A stretch of 64,000 nucleotides of DNA, from positions 2,662,346 through 2,726,345 of the forward strand of contig JAEVLN010000008.1 of assembly GCA_018350325.1 (NCBI GenBank). The letters are read 5' to 3'. Made by a program: the position numbers and the translations under genes. The first letter of the stretch is position 1. Every line of letters begins with the position of its first letter. A model generated the notes under the pieces. It saw only the letters and a list, made by a program, of their open reading frames with translations. It did not search any database and had not been told where the DNA came from. This DNA comes from Globodera rostochiensis (taxonomy: Eukaryota; Nematoda; Chromadorea; Rhabditida; Heteroderidae). Positions 13,980 through 33,860 of the stretch are shown here, piece by piece.

Positions 13980-14275
13980 GAAAGGAGGGGGGAGAGGGGG
14001 GGGGAGGGAGAAAGGGGGGGGGGGAGAAGGGGGGAGAAAGGGGGGGAGGGGGGGGGGAGAAGGGGGGAGGGGGAGAAAGGGGGGGGGAGAAGGGGGGGGG
14101 GGAGAAGCGGGAGGGAGAAGGGGGGAGAAAGGGGGGGAGGAGAAGAGGGGGGGGGAGAAGGGGGGAGAAAGGGGGGAGAAAGGGGGGGGGAGGGGGGGGG
14201 GGGAGAAGGGGGGGGGAAAGAAAGGGGGGAGGGAGAAGGGGGGGAGGAGGGGGGGGGAGAAAGGGGGGGGGGGGG
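13980..14275. repeat. Polypurine (GGGGGGAGAA)n array
   Basis: Nearly 300 bases of plus-strand purine built from G-runs of 5-14 alternating with AGAA or AGAAA, with one C at 14108. The plus strand is very G-rich and the minus strand is pure pyrimidine. Confidence 0.9.
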
Positions 14276-16155
14276 GGTTGGGGATGCCCCCTCGCCAAAG
14301 CCCCCCCCCCCCCACCTGCCGCAATTGGACGAGACGTCCTTTAAACCCTTTGTCGGCGGTTTACTTTGATTGTTTGTCCGTTGCGTATAGGTAGTGCGTT
14401 CTCAAAATTCTTCGCCCCGCGCCAAGTCGGAGAAGGTCCGTGGCTTTTTTCACGGGATTTTTCCCTTTTGGACATTTTGAAGAATTTGTTTTTATTCGGA
14501 ATAAAATTGCATATATTTTAAATTATCCGATAAACGGTGTCATGCCAAAACGTGTAATTAATTAGTCACAATTATGTATTACATAATTGTATTAATAAAT
14601 AATAATAGCAACAAAACAACAAAACAACGACGGACGGGTGGAGGGGGGGGGGGACTTTCTTCATTCATTTGCAATAATATACGACGACCACTGGTGCTTC
14701 GGATTAATCCGATGCTGAAAATGAGGACAATGTCAGTGATGAATGAATGAATGAATGCGAGGTCGGGCCAAGAAATGTCTCCTTCTCTCTGTTTATGCTA
14801 ATTGGATTGGCCAAGCTCCAGCTTTGGTCCTGCTGGCTGGTCTCAATGTAAGACAATGGAAGAGAATGAGACAATTGAAAGACCCTCGAGGGGACGGAGT
14901 CGATGCGTCGGAATTGGCATAGGCCATTCGTTCAATGTTTGTAGTGAGAATATGTGCTGATCTTCTTTAATTATGCGGCACGGAAAATGAGCATGCGAGG
15001 AAATGAGGGAGAGAAGTACGCGGTACGGGCTGAACCGACCGCCGAACGTCCACTTCCTCTGTCTGAGAGGGACAGAACATATTAATAAACGAAAGGGGGG
15101 AAACGCCTGGGGGGAAGGGGATGAAGCAGACAAAATGATGATGTCATTAGAAGCATTTCGTTGGAAAGGGCGAACGTTTAGACAGTAGAAGAAAGCATTG
15201 CTTCTCATGAATCCTCTTTTTAATGCCGCCTTTTTCACAATATCAATAAATCGGGCATATTTGCGTTTACCCAAATTTTTGAGAAAAGGCAATAAACTCG
15301 AAAATGCACAAAAGAGACCGACTTTTTTTTGTTTTCCCAAAAATACTCCCCAAAAATTGACTTTTTCTAGACCAGAAATAGAATTAAAAATCGACTTTGA
15401 AATTTCTAAAAATTCAATTTGAAAGTAAATTATGAGCCGAACCGCCTCCTATTCCTAAAAAGCTTCAAAAAATTACCGTACTTTTGAAATTTTGGTTAAT
15501 CTCTTAACAAATTGAGTAAAAATCCAAAATTTTCTTGGCGGCGCCTAACGGAACCGCCGACTCTCCCCCCCCCCCCCTCCCCCAGAAGTTCTCAAAAAAA
15601 TTTTGTATTTTTGAATTCGAAAATCGGCAAAATTTTCGAAATTTTTGCGCTATTTTTCTTCAAAATTTTTTTAAATGAATATTTCAAACAAATTTTAAAA
15701 TGAATTATTTTAATAATTTTTTTAATTCATTTGAAAGTTTTCTTTCCGTTTTTTAAAACAAATTTTCGCCATTCCTGACCCCAATCGAACTTTTGTACAT
15801 ATTTTATTACTTTTTATCGAAGCGAATACATGTATTGATTGTAAAAGAATTAAAAACACAGTTTCCCAATCTTCCCAATCCAAGACGCGTAAAGTTCAGG
15901 GCTTTTTTTTCTTCTTAAATTAGGTAACACAAATGATTTGCAAATTTAGACACTTCTAAAAAACGATTTGAATGGATTTTTGCATTTTAAATTTATTTCT
16001 TTAGTCGGTATCTTAAAAGCCTAGGTATTTCTTTAATATGTGCAAGGGGAAGTCGGTTGTACATTTCTTGCTATAGCGTAGTCGGTCTTAATTAATTTGA
16101 ACTTTTTTTAAGGAGCTTTTTTCTAATTCTACATTCTACGCATTTTTCTGACGAA

Positions 16156-17191
16156 ATGTCACGACGTGGTAATAATGTTGAGGGAAAAGTTTATGTTGGC
16201 GGTTTGCCGGAGGACGCAACTTCTGAAGAGGTTTTAAGCCTATAACTTTAATCTGTAATTGGTCATAAATGAAAAGCTAATTAAACGATTGGTTATTAAT
16301 CTTTTGCCCTGTTCAGCTTGACGACGTCTTTCACAAATTTGGCAGAATTCGCAAAATTTGGGTCGCTCGTCGTCCCCCGGGTTTTGCGTTTGTCGAATTT
16401 GAAGACACACGCGACGCTGAGGACGCAGTGCGTTCATTGGACGGAACGTAATTTCCCGTAAAAATGCTAATTTAATGTGATTTCTAGTCGAATTTGTGGG
16501 GTCAAAGCGCGTGTTGAGCTTTCAACGGGCCGTTCTCGTCGCGATCGGGATGACCGGGGTGGTGGTGGCGGTGGCGGCGGCGGCTACCGAAGCGGGGGTG
16601 GCGGTGGCGGCGGCGGATATCGAGGCGGTGGAGGTGGAGGAAACCGCGACTATTCAAGGTATTTATTAGAGTTATCTTTAAACGGAGGACAAAAAACAAA
16701 ACAAATAGTTTGGAACGACGAAAAGTCTGATTCTCGGTTTTTTCAGCAAATTCTCCACTCAATCGCTTCTTCAAAACGCCTTCCATCTTTTTTCCTCCAC
16801 TCATCTTGTTCCTCACGTCTTTCTCTTCCAATCCATCCCATCCCGTGCCTGACAATGAGTTAGTGTGTTGTCCGGCTTGAAAATGCACGGCATTAGGAGT
16901 GGAATTGTTGAAACGGGCCGGGCCGTGCACGCGTTTTGACCCGACGATGGGTCGAACGGGGCGCTAAAGTTCGGCTTAATCCGGTCGCTTCGAAACAAAA
17001 CGCCGATTCCGGCTCATTGCTCCGCTCACTCTTCTCAAACACACCACTCCAATCTCCGATAACTCCCTCCAAACCGCTCTTCGCCAACTCCCTGTAATTC
17101 GTCCCACCCACCAATCAGATCTCGTTCACGCTCTCGTTCGCCATACCAGCGCCGTGGAGGTGGGGGCCGTTCTCGCTCGCGTTCCCGTTGA
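16156..17191 (+). CDS. rsp-6: SR splicing factor (SRSF3/SRSF7-like)
   Basis: Four exons (16156-16230, 16317-16447, 16488-16658, 17119-17191) give 149 residues. An RRM occupies residues ~10-80 with RNP2 VYVGGLP and an RNP1-like GFAFVEF. The ending [20 protein letters not shown] is typical of SRSF3/SRSF7 and C. elegans RSP-6. A Gly/Tyr-rich linker with two long Gly runs is followed by a short RS tail ending SRSRSR. It should act in pre-mRNA splice-site choice and mRNA export in the nucleus. The last intron, 460 bp, is long for this window; unspliced, it would end the protein shortly after the linker, which would allow autoregulation of the kind known for SRSF3. That is inference. Confidence 0.9.
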
Positions 17192-17817
17192 AGAAGGTAG
17201 GCCAAAGCCTTGCCCGTGGGGTCCAACTCAAAAGTCGCTTTAGGAAACCGAACGTCGCGTGAAGGAAGTGATGAGGTTTTGAATATTTTTTGGCGATTTA
17301 TTAATTTGTTTTGTGGACTTTCAATTTTTCGATAAATAAATTGCCGTTAAATTCGACAAAAGGATCTTTAGGGTTGAGATGCATTTGATGGACATTCGTG
17401 ATCCAACCTCGATTGCACGACCATTTAGGATCAGTGAAAGACATGTTACCATCAACATCGCTAATTCTAAATTAAGAAGAAAAATTTTTTAACATCTTTC
17501 ATACGTCGGACTCCCTGATATATATGATGGGGTTGGGGAGATAAGTAACAATTTGTTTGGGATTAGAAAACTACAAATTGTATTTACGCTATTTACACAA
17601 ATGGCATTTCGAATTCGTTGGTTTAGGTATATGTACACGCTTAGCACCAATGTCAATAATCAGCAGATGAATTCGTTTTGGGACTTGAAAACTTAAAAAG
17701 GAAAAGCAATAACAGAACACCAAAGATCAGTGAATACAAAAGAGGGAGGTTAATGAATTTAGGAAATTGTGCCTAACAAATGAATTGCCCTTCCTTCGGC
17801 TTCCTTTCATCCGGCCT
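17192..17817. other. Tail-to-tail intergenic spacer
   Basis: The SR gene and the zag-1 gene end facing each other here. AATAAA occurs near 17334 on the plus strand. The rest is AT-rich and shows no coding exon or RNA gene. Confidence 0.6.
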
Positions 17818-24888
<7,071 letters not shown>

Positions 24889-27800
24889 CTAAAGACGAAA
24901 GAATTTGATTATGATGTTCGAGATTCGGAAATATGCAGGCCAATTTGAGAACTGCTCGGTCTCTCGAGCAGGGCGAGAAGGAATCGGAATAGGGGGGGGG
25001 GGTAGGAGAAATAGGGGGGGGGGGGTAGGGGGGGGGTGACCCGGTCACCGTCGTCCGATGGGTGCCCTGGCTCTGATTGTTTGAGTGATGTCGATTACAT
25101 AAGAGATTTACCCTCCTACGGCAGAGATCCATCCGATTATGGCCAACCAGCAGATGCCACCATTCCCACCCATCCAGGGAATCGGATTTCCAAGACAATG
25201 GCACCACAATTTATGAGGGACAACGCTCCTCCGATTTCCATTTGCAGAATTGGGCTGACTTCTGGTGATGTTTCTTCGTCTCATGGTTCTCGACTAGAAA
25301 TTTTCCGTTTTTTTGTGTAAAGCTAATCTCTATGGATCAAAAACAGAATTTTAAGCCCTAAGATCAGTACTCAACCGAGTTTAGATTCTCAAAGGGCCCT
25401 ATTGAATTCAGAAACTTAACCTCAAATGTTCAAATTGTAACTCCCAGTTTGGTGCCATCATTTCTCCTCATGTGATGTGCCATCACCCTCCTCCTGTCCT
25501 CAAGGCAAATTAAGCGCGCCAAGGGGAAGACGCCCTCGCTCCGTCGCCCCCGCGTAAACGAAGCCTCCGCCCGCCCCTCCGTTCCCCCAATTCTCATTAA
25601 ATGTGTGCACCGTCGTCCTCCAACCCAAAAGCATATCCATCCAGGAGTGCCGATGGAAGAGAAAAGTGCGGGGGGACGACCAGCGAACTCTCCCCCCCCC
25701 TCCCCCCCCCCTCCCCCCCAGGAGTGTTTACCAGTGCCTGTCCTGGCCATGGAAGAAGCACAACGGCGCCTTTCCCTCCCCCCAATGGCCCATTCCTTCT
25801 GCCCGTCCGACCTTCGCTCGCCATTCCCTCATTATTGCCCCCCCCCCGGCGGTGTGCGCGGCGAATAGGCGAATAGCGGGATGAATGTGATGAAATGAAG
25901 GAGAATGGTAAATGAACAAAGGAAAGGGTGGGGGGGGGATCAGAGGGCGGGGGAGTCAAATCATACAAACTTTGTCATGTTTAAGGTGTGTTGGGTTGGG
26001 TGTGCAAAGTTTATGGACTCCTTTCACTGCTCGCTCCTTGACGAGGTCGATGCCCTTGGGGACAGCTTTTCCAGTCGGTTACCTCTCCCACCCCCCCCCC
26101 TTCCCCCCCCCCCTCCTCTACACACTCCAACCATCGGGCGACGGAAACCAATAAATCGCGGTGTCCCCTCCCCTCCCTTGGCCCTCTTCCCACTTTTTTT
26201 TCTTTGTTTGTGAAAAGCGGCCGACTGCTGAGACAGCCGAGAGTGAAATGGGGGGGGGGGGGAAATAAAAGGACGGACGGAGGGGGGAGTGGTCCCCGAG
26301 GGGAGCACAGCCAATGGGCACAGGTGGAACTCATCGAGCAGGAAATGGACGGACGAATGGGCTGAGATGAGTGGGCGGGGAAGAGGGAGGGCGAGACCAG
26401 GTGGGCAGGGCATCGGGGGGGGGGGGGGAGGATAAGCGAGGATGAATACGGTGCATGAGGCAAGGGGATGGCTGGAGAGGAGGAAAGGACGGACCAGGGA
26501 GAATGGAAGAATGGCAAAGGAAGGATGAGGAAGAAAACGAAGGATGAATTGGAAGAGGAAAGGTAAGATGATTGGGATTAAGGAAGGAAGAGGAGTAAGG
26601 AAAGGCCGATTAAAGCGAGAAGAATGGGGGAGGGAGAGGGGGGAGGGTACTCGGTGAATTTGAATGGACAGCAGTGGACACATTGGCTGAAAGTGTCCGC
26701 GGGGATGGCCGAATGGATGGATGGGCGCTTTCCTCATTCAGTCGTCCTGACCCTCCCCCCCCCCTCCCTTTTCTTCCCCCCCCCTTCCCCCCCCCCCTTC
26801 CTCCTCATCCCATCCGTTTTTGTTTACAGCATCTTCTTCTCATCCCTCCGTCTGTCCCAATTGCCCATCCGTCCCTTTGCCCTTCCTTCGCTTCACACCT
26901 TAAGGATGGATGAGCCTGAGGCAGAATAGCCCCCAAGGGAAAGCTGAATGGGTGTGGCGGAGGGGGGGGGGAGGCGCAAAAGTTTTGGGAAGGAAATGGA
27001 GGCAATGGATGGCCGGGGGAGAAGAGGGAAGCAAAGACACAGAAAGGAGGAAGAAGAGAAGACCTGAGGAGAGGAAGAGGGCGGGGAAGGAAGGAAGAAG
27101 TGAAAGGGAAGAAAGGAAGAGCCGAGGGAAGGGAAGAGGAGAGCAAAGAGGAGGCTGGCTGGCACACCGCAGCAGCCGAAAACGGGGGGAAAAGGGGGGG
27201 GAGGGGGGGGGGGGGGGGTGGGGGCAAGATTGATTATTTGTGCAGGAGGATGGACAGGCAAATGTGGGCCCAGGGGGAGGGGGGGGGGAAGGCAAAGGAA
27301 GGAGGGCATTACCTCAACTAAGCTGAGTATGGCTGGTGCCGTTGTGAAGATGTGGCAGAAGGAAGGCAAGAATTTGATTAATCCCACCCATGGAGGGGGA
27401 CGACGGACGGAGAGGTGGGGAAGAAGGGGGGGGGGGGAATGTTTGAAAAGAAGAAAGGTGGGGACGAAAGGATGGAGTGGGGGGAAAATGGTCATTGGGT
27501 GGAGGAAAAAGAACCTGCCCAAAGATGGAAGCTCAAAAAAGGGGAAAAGGCGGACGAGAGGGGGGGAGGGGGGGGGGAGGGGATCATCCATCAACGAGGG
27601 CGAAAACTTCATAAAAGTTTTGGGCGGAGTGGAAAGCGGAAGCAATTTTGCCCCGTTCGGAGAAATTGGGTCAGGAGTTCGGTTCGCAACTGATCGGTAA
27701 CGGGCGGGAGAGGGGGGGGGGGAGGGGGGGGGCAGGGGGCGGGGAGGGGGAGCAAAAAAACGGGGACACAAATGTGGGGAAGGAGTTCATTCATTTACCC

Positions 27801-30800
27801 AGCGACACTTTCCCTCCTCGTTGTCTGTGTTCTCCCCTTTTGTGCCCTTAACAGAATTGATGATGCTTCTCGGAAGAGAGATGACAATGGAGGGGGGGGG
27901 GGATGGGGGGAGGGCGGGAGGGGGGGGGGGAGGGGGGAGGGGCAGGGAATTGGGAAGAGTGGGGGCTGGGCGTGGGGGGGGGGGTAAAACGTGTTCTTCG
28001 TTCCTCCTTCATTGAACTCCCCGACTTTGCTTCATCTGATGATGAATCTCGTCCCTTATCCCGTTTTGCTCCCCTTTGCCCTCTGCTTTTAGTGACCCCC
28101 CCCCCCCCCCCCCCTCCCTCCAACTCCGTCTCACCTTCGGAATCGGAGTGGATAAAAAGGATGCATGTGGAGGGGAAGGGCAGGCAGGATGAATGGTAGA
28201 TGAAGGATGAAGAAAGGAGCCTGCTGCTGATCCCATCCATTCATCCTTTAGTCAAGAATGCCCTCGAGGGATGAAAGGTGATGAAAGAGAAGGGAGATGC
28301 CCCCCCCCGGAGATGAGTGGGGGGGGGGGGGGAAACCTTCCCCTTCTCCACTTTCCCTTTTTGTCTTTATTCCAGATACATCCCAGCAGGTCCCCTCGAC
28401 TCTTTCAGCTGACACATTCAAATTTTGCGAAAGACCAAATTCTTTTGCATCTGTTGGAGAAATCAGCACGGGAGGATGAATGGCGAGAGGAGGAGGGAGG
28501 GGGGGGGGGGAGAGGGGGGGGGAGACCGGTCGGTCGGTCGGTGGATGATGAACCCAACCCAATCGTTCAGCAGCTCATCAGAAGGGTGGACGAATTATTT
28601 GCAAGTTTGACACGTAAATGGGATCAGATCAGCAGCAGAAAGAGAAGTAGAAGATGAACTAATATGATCAGAGAATAGTCGGGGGGGGGGGGTTAAAAGG
28701 ATGTATGGAAGAGGAGGGGGGGGGGGGGGTGGGGCAGTGTCAACCTCTACATTTTCCATGGTCATCTACGGGAAGAGGAGCTTCTGGGAGAGGGCACCAA
28801 AATGTCAAACTGAATGGGAAGCAAGTGGGCAGTTTGAGGGGGGGGGGGGGGGCGGGCACAGGAAACCGTGCGGATGGCACGAAAATGGAAGGAAAGACAC
28901 GCCCATTTTGGGTTGGATGCATGGAGCAATCAGAAAGAAAGGGCAAACCGGAAGAAAGCATTGGAAGGATAGGGAGGAAGAAGAGAGAAGACCGGATGGA
29001 AGAGGAGGAAGACGATGAATGAAGAAGGGAGTAGTCCGGACGACTCGGCTTGTTGCTTGTTGATCGCAGGTCTTCTCCCCCCCCCCTCCCCCCGCCTTCT
29101 GAGGCTAATCCGTTCCATTTTGTCGCCCTTCGGCCGATCCCTTCTCGTCCCTTTGATCTCCGCGTTTGCCCGCTAAAACGGATTAACGGCGAGTGCCAAT
29201 GCCAATGCCCTCGTGCGTCTATTTGTGCCGTTCGTCTTGGTCTTGACTCTTCCCATTGTTTTTCGGGCGGTTCGGTCGCGCAAAAAGAGTTCCCCTCCCC
29301 CTTTCTCGGAGGATGATCCTTATTGCCCCTCTCAACATTCATGATTCATTCATTCATTCTTCGCTCAATGAATGCAAATTCTTGGGATATGCAAATGTCG
29401 AATAACCCGTCGCTTATGTCTTCCACAAATGCCATTCTTTCCCGATTCACTTTCCCCTTTATGCCTTTGGCAAAATGCCGTCAATGGATGATGTGCGAAT
29501 AAAACAGTGAATGGCGGAATTTTCTTATCTGTGCACCACAATCTCTGCCCTCCGGCGCCCTCTAACAAGGTCAGTCATTTGAACAGATGTTCCGAAGAAA
29601 AGTGACCAAAAAGTGATCATAAAAAGATGAAATAATTGCGGTGATCCGTTTCCTGCTTGTTCAATTAAATGGTCGAACGAACGTTTTGCTATTGAGTCGA
29701 GAATGTTTGTTCGTCAGCATGTTCCCCTCCCCTCCCACCCCCAAACTCATCAAACGGTGAGGGGGGTCCCATCCATCCATTCGTCCAAGAATGCCCCGAC
29801 GGTGGCACATTTGGTGCCCTCTTCAGCCCCCCCCCCTCACTGTCCCTCTCCTCTTCGTCGTCTGTTTGTCCCCATCAATCCCTCCAAATCCTCCCTCACT
29901 CAGCACAGAAGCAAACAAAATGCGCGGGACGGTCATCTTCGGATTGGGATGGAGAAGAAAGAGCCAAGAGATAAATCTTTTATTGGATTAGAAGGGACAG
30001 GCGGTGGGGGGGGGGAGGGGGGGGGGAGACCATCTGTCACAATTTGGGGGGTGCGGGGGTCACCGATGCCTCCGGTGAAATTGAGGACTGAAGAAGTGCC
30101 CCCCCCCCACCCATCTCACCTAATTGGGCTTCTTTTTGGGTGCACCAGAGGAGGAGGGCACAAAAGTTATTAGAAGCGGGAGAGGAGAAAAAATGATGGC
30201 ACATCACTGATAAGAGAAACTGAGCCTTCATTCCCCGGGCAGTCCAATTGATGCCATTTAACGCCGCCAGGTGTGCCATGAAGAGGATAAAATAGATGAG
30301 CGGATAATTATTGAAGGGGAATAGTTTATTTTTGAAAAATGCAATTGAAAATGGTGTCCGGATGATGATAAAGTGTAAATGGGTGTCGTCGGTTCGGTGG
30401 TGAAGCCGACAAAATAACACGAGGCCCCCCCCCCTCCCCCCCCCACCCCCCCCCCTACCCCCCCCCCCTACCCCCCCGCCCCCCCTCTGCTGCCCATTCC
30501 CATCGTCCACCTTTTTACTTCATGTACATTATTCACCGTCCGTTCCTTCCATTCCAATCACCCCCCCCCCCCTCCTATTTGTGTGGCTTTTTGGACCAGC
30601 TTCATCCTTCCTTCCTCCCATACATCCGTCCAACCGGAAGTTTGTGGCGACGTGTGGGAAACGATTGGATTAAGCAATTGAAAAGGTAAATTTGTGGCGT
30701 TGTGTCAAAGAGTGTTTTTTCCATTTGAATGGTAAATGGAAGTGATTAAATAATTGGGCAATTGGATTGGCCTTTTGCCCTCCTAATTATGCCAATGGAT

Positions 30801-31584
30801 GGAAAGGGCGTAATTTTTTGGTGTCGAAGGAACAACGGCCCCTGGGGGGGGGGGGGGGGGGAATTCGTTGGGGGACACTGTCCGCGCAACTTTGGCGCGC
30901 GCGAACAATTGAGATAGGGGGCAGGGGCAATACCATCTCGAGGAAGAAAATTATTGGTGACGGAGAGGAAATGAAAGAATGGCCAACGGATGAGAAGAGG
31001 GAAGGAAATTAGGGAGGTTGAGGTGTTGGATTGCATTTGCATGGGATGGATGTTTGAGGTTTTGTGGGGGGGGGGGGGGGGGGGAGGGGGGGGGAATGAT
31101 TCTGAGGGGGGGAGGGGGGGGACTGACCTCCGCCGAGGCTAATTGACCGACTCCCCTGCTGTTGGCGAAGGCATTCTGTGACCTTAGGCGACAGTTGGTG
31201 TCCTCGCCAGTCCCAAATTACTGTAATTTTGGAGGTTCCAAATTTTAAAATAAATTAAGAAATTATTAAAGAGAATAAATTTTGAATCCAGAAACTTTTA
31301 AATCCGGGCATAGTTAGCTAAAAAATAAAATATCCGAAAAGAATATAAGAATTGACATTTGTCGGCATTTTTGAAAGGAACCAAATCGGTTGCAGTGGGA
31401 TAATTGCCAAAGTCGTAAAGTTGGCGCGCGTCCATATGGGAGAGAGAAAGGCACACACATTTAAGGGAGGGCGAGTTTCGGCACTTTTGAAAAGGAACCA
31501 TTTAAGCGGAGATTGGCGCATTATGTTTGTTGCACAACCCTTCAAACGAAGGTTTATGTCTCGCGCATTTCACTGAGCAAAAAG

Positions 31585-31955
31585 AATGGAAGAAAGGGAA
31601 GGGAGGAAGAAGGATGGAAGAAAGTGAAGGGAGGAAGAAGAATGGAATAAAGGGAAGGGAGGAAGAAGAATGGAAGAAAGGGAAGGGAGGAAGAAGAATG
31701 GAAGAAAGGGAAGGGAGGAAGAAGAATGGAAGAAAGGAAAGGGGAAAGGGAGGAAGAAGAATGGAAGAAAGGAAAGGAGGAAGAAGAAAGGAAAGGGGGA
31801 AGGGAGGAAGAAGAAAGGAAGGGGGAAAGGAGGAAGAAGAATGGAAGAAAGGAAAGGAGGAAGAAGAAAGGAAAGGGGGAAGGGAGGAAGAAGAAAGGGA
31901 AGGGGAAGGGAGGAAGAAGAATGGAAGAAAGGAAAGGGAGAAAGAAGAAAGAATT
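31585..31955. repeat. Polypurine GGAAGGGAGGAAGAAGAATGGAAGAAA array
   Basis: About thirteen copies of a 26-32 bp unit, almost free of C with only scattered T bases. Unit length varies by insertion of AAAGG or AGGGG blocks. All three frames are open, giving spurious Glu/Lys/Arg-rich ORFs. Confidence 0.92.
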
Positions 31956-33227
31956 TCTGAAGAAAGTGAACTAACCAACCATTCGCATTCAAATCAGCTG
32001 ATTTTGGGAGAAAAGGTGGGCGGCTTAGCCCCAATCCCTACCAATTACTATTCACTCATTTGCCCCTAAATGGCGGTCCCCTGTCGTAAAAGTCATTTCA
32101 AACGGACGGAATGAATTTGAGTTCCCTCATTTACTATTTTTGAAGAAGTAAACGCCTCAAAAGCCCTAAGGTCAAACGATCGACCGCTTCTTTTATAAGC
32201 ATTGCTAACAACAAATATATTAATGAACAATGAACACGAATTTGTGCTCTTCGGAGTGCATTTTTGATGGCATAAATGGAATGATTGACGGGGGAAGGCG
32301 GCTTCCTTTGTCCCCCTTTAAACACCGGCGGGCATATACATACACAACACAACACTCTCTGTAAAACGATGCACAACGCCAAATTGAAAAAGATACAAAA
32401 TCCGCCCCCGGCAACAAAACCAATCCGTCGTGCCTTTTGCTTTTCCGGTAACGCATGCCGTCCCGCCCTCTCCGTTAAACGCCCCCCCCCCCTCCCCTCC
32501 GACTTTCCGTGCCCTCCCCGCCGGCTGTTTGTGCCGTTAGAATGTGCCAAGTATTGACGGTGATTGTGTGAAGAGAGTTTGGCTGCCGTGCGGCGGCCAA
32601 TTTCTGCGACAATTCCCCGAGGAACTGACAACAGACAGAAAGCAGAGACGGTCGGTCGTATCATCCCGCCCCCGTCCATTCCTTCTCCTCAATTCCTTAC
32701 CAAAATCAGGCCAAAAGAGAGGAGAGAGTTAATTTGTGGCCATTGTCCCGTCCCTCAGGGACTCCAATTTTGGCCATATTCTATGAAATGGGGTGGAAGA
32801 GTGAGTGAGATGTCCCGAAGAAGAAACGGATTTAGGAAGAGTCAAATGCAAATTGGAATCTTGGAGGCGAGTTAAGTGGTGAAGTTGTGCGAAAGATGAA
32901 TTTGGGGGTGGACTGATGTGATTTGATGATGATATTGTTGTGAAGCAGACAAAGTTGGCACAGAAATTGGGCGGCTGGAGTTGATGGGCAAGAAAGTGCC
33001 AATGCCAATCATCCACCCTCTCCCCCCCTCTCCCCCCCCCTTCCCCCCCCCCCCGCCTATGGTCCCAGAGGAGTCGTAATGGGGCAAAACTCAAATAATG
33101 CTGAGGGACAGGGAAGGTGGGGAAGAAGAAGATAAATGGGGAAGAAACATTTGCATCCGAAGAGGGAACAAAGCGCGAGGAAGTGAAATAAATGCGGCGA
33201 CTCATTCATTCACTGTTTTTGGCATGA

Positions 33228-33860
33228 TCCCCCCCCCGTCCCCCCTCCCGCTCTTCCCCCCCCCCCCGTCGCCCCTCCCGCTTCTCCCCCCCGTCCCCCC
33301 TCCCGCTTCCCCCCCCCCCGTCCCTCCTCCCGCTTCCCCCCCCCGTCCCCCCTCCCGCTTCTTCCCCCTCCCGTCCCTCATCCCGCTTCCCCCCCCCGTC
33401 GCCCCCTCCCGCTTCTCCCCCCCCGTCCCCCTCCCGCTTCCCCCCCCCCGTCCCTCCTCCCGCTTCCCCCCCCCCCCCCGTCCCCCCCCCGCTTCTTCCC
33501 CCTCCCCGTCCCTCATCCCGCTTCCCCCCCCCCCGTCGCCCCTCCCCTTCTCCCCCCCGTCCCTCCTCCCGCTTCCCCCCCCGTCCCTCCTCCCGCTTCC
33601 CCCCCGTCCCCCCTCCCGCTTCTTCCCCCCCCCGTCCCTCATCCCGCTTCTCCCCCCCGTCCCCCTCCCGCTTCCCCCCCCCCGTCCCTCCTCCCGCTTC
33701 CCCCCCCCGTCCCCCCTCCCGCTCTTCCCCCCCCCGTCCCTCATCCCGCTTCTCCCCCCCCCAGTCCCTCATCCCGCTTCTCCCCCCCCAGTCCCTCATC
33801 CCGCTTCTCCCCCCCCCCCGTCCCTCATCCCGCTTCTCCCCCTCTCGTTTCTCCCCCCGT
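33228..33860. repeat. Polypyrimidine CCCGTCCCTCCTCCCGCTTC array
   Basis: About 25 copies of a 22-27 bp unit made of a C-run, GTCCCTC(C/A)TCCCGCTTC and optional TTCCCCC. Variants (GTCGCCCC, CATCCCG, AGTCCCTC) recur in a partly ordered pattern, which suggests duplication of multi-unit blocks. Confidence 0.92.

Larger units (their letters stand above)
11116..16155. other. Gene-poor region with purine-rich arrays
   Basis: No coding exon is supported here. The stretch holds G-run tracts at 12188, 12370-12565, 13618-13642 and 13718, a C-run at 13658, and a GGGGGGAGAA array at 13980-14275. An AT-rich part with long A/T runs covers 14480-16140. A short run of CCAATG/CCAATA hexamer repeats lies at 11843-11875. 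Long ORFs inside the G-runs encode only Gly, Glu and Arg and are not genes. Confidence 0.7.

Noticed and set aside
25036..25320. 94-codon plus-strand ORF upstream of zag-1
   Set aside because: No motif, antisense to the expected zag-1 5' region and no clear splice sites.
28271..28657. 128-codon plus-strand ORF ending in a basic tail
   Set aside because: The middle is a G-run translation and the C-terminal part resembles nothing known; no splice evidence.
31527..32069. 180-codon Lys/Glu/Arg-rich ORF
   Set aside because: All frames of the polypurine array are open; no start context, signal or partner exon supports a gene.
32134..32679. 181-codon minus-strand ORF
   Set aside because: No recognisable domain, unusual composition and no supporting splice partners; probably chance in GC-rich DNA.
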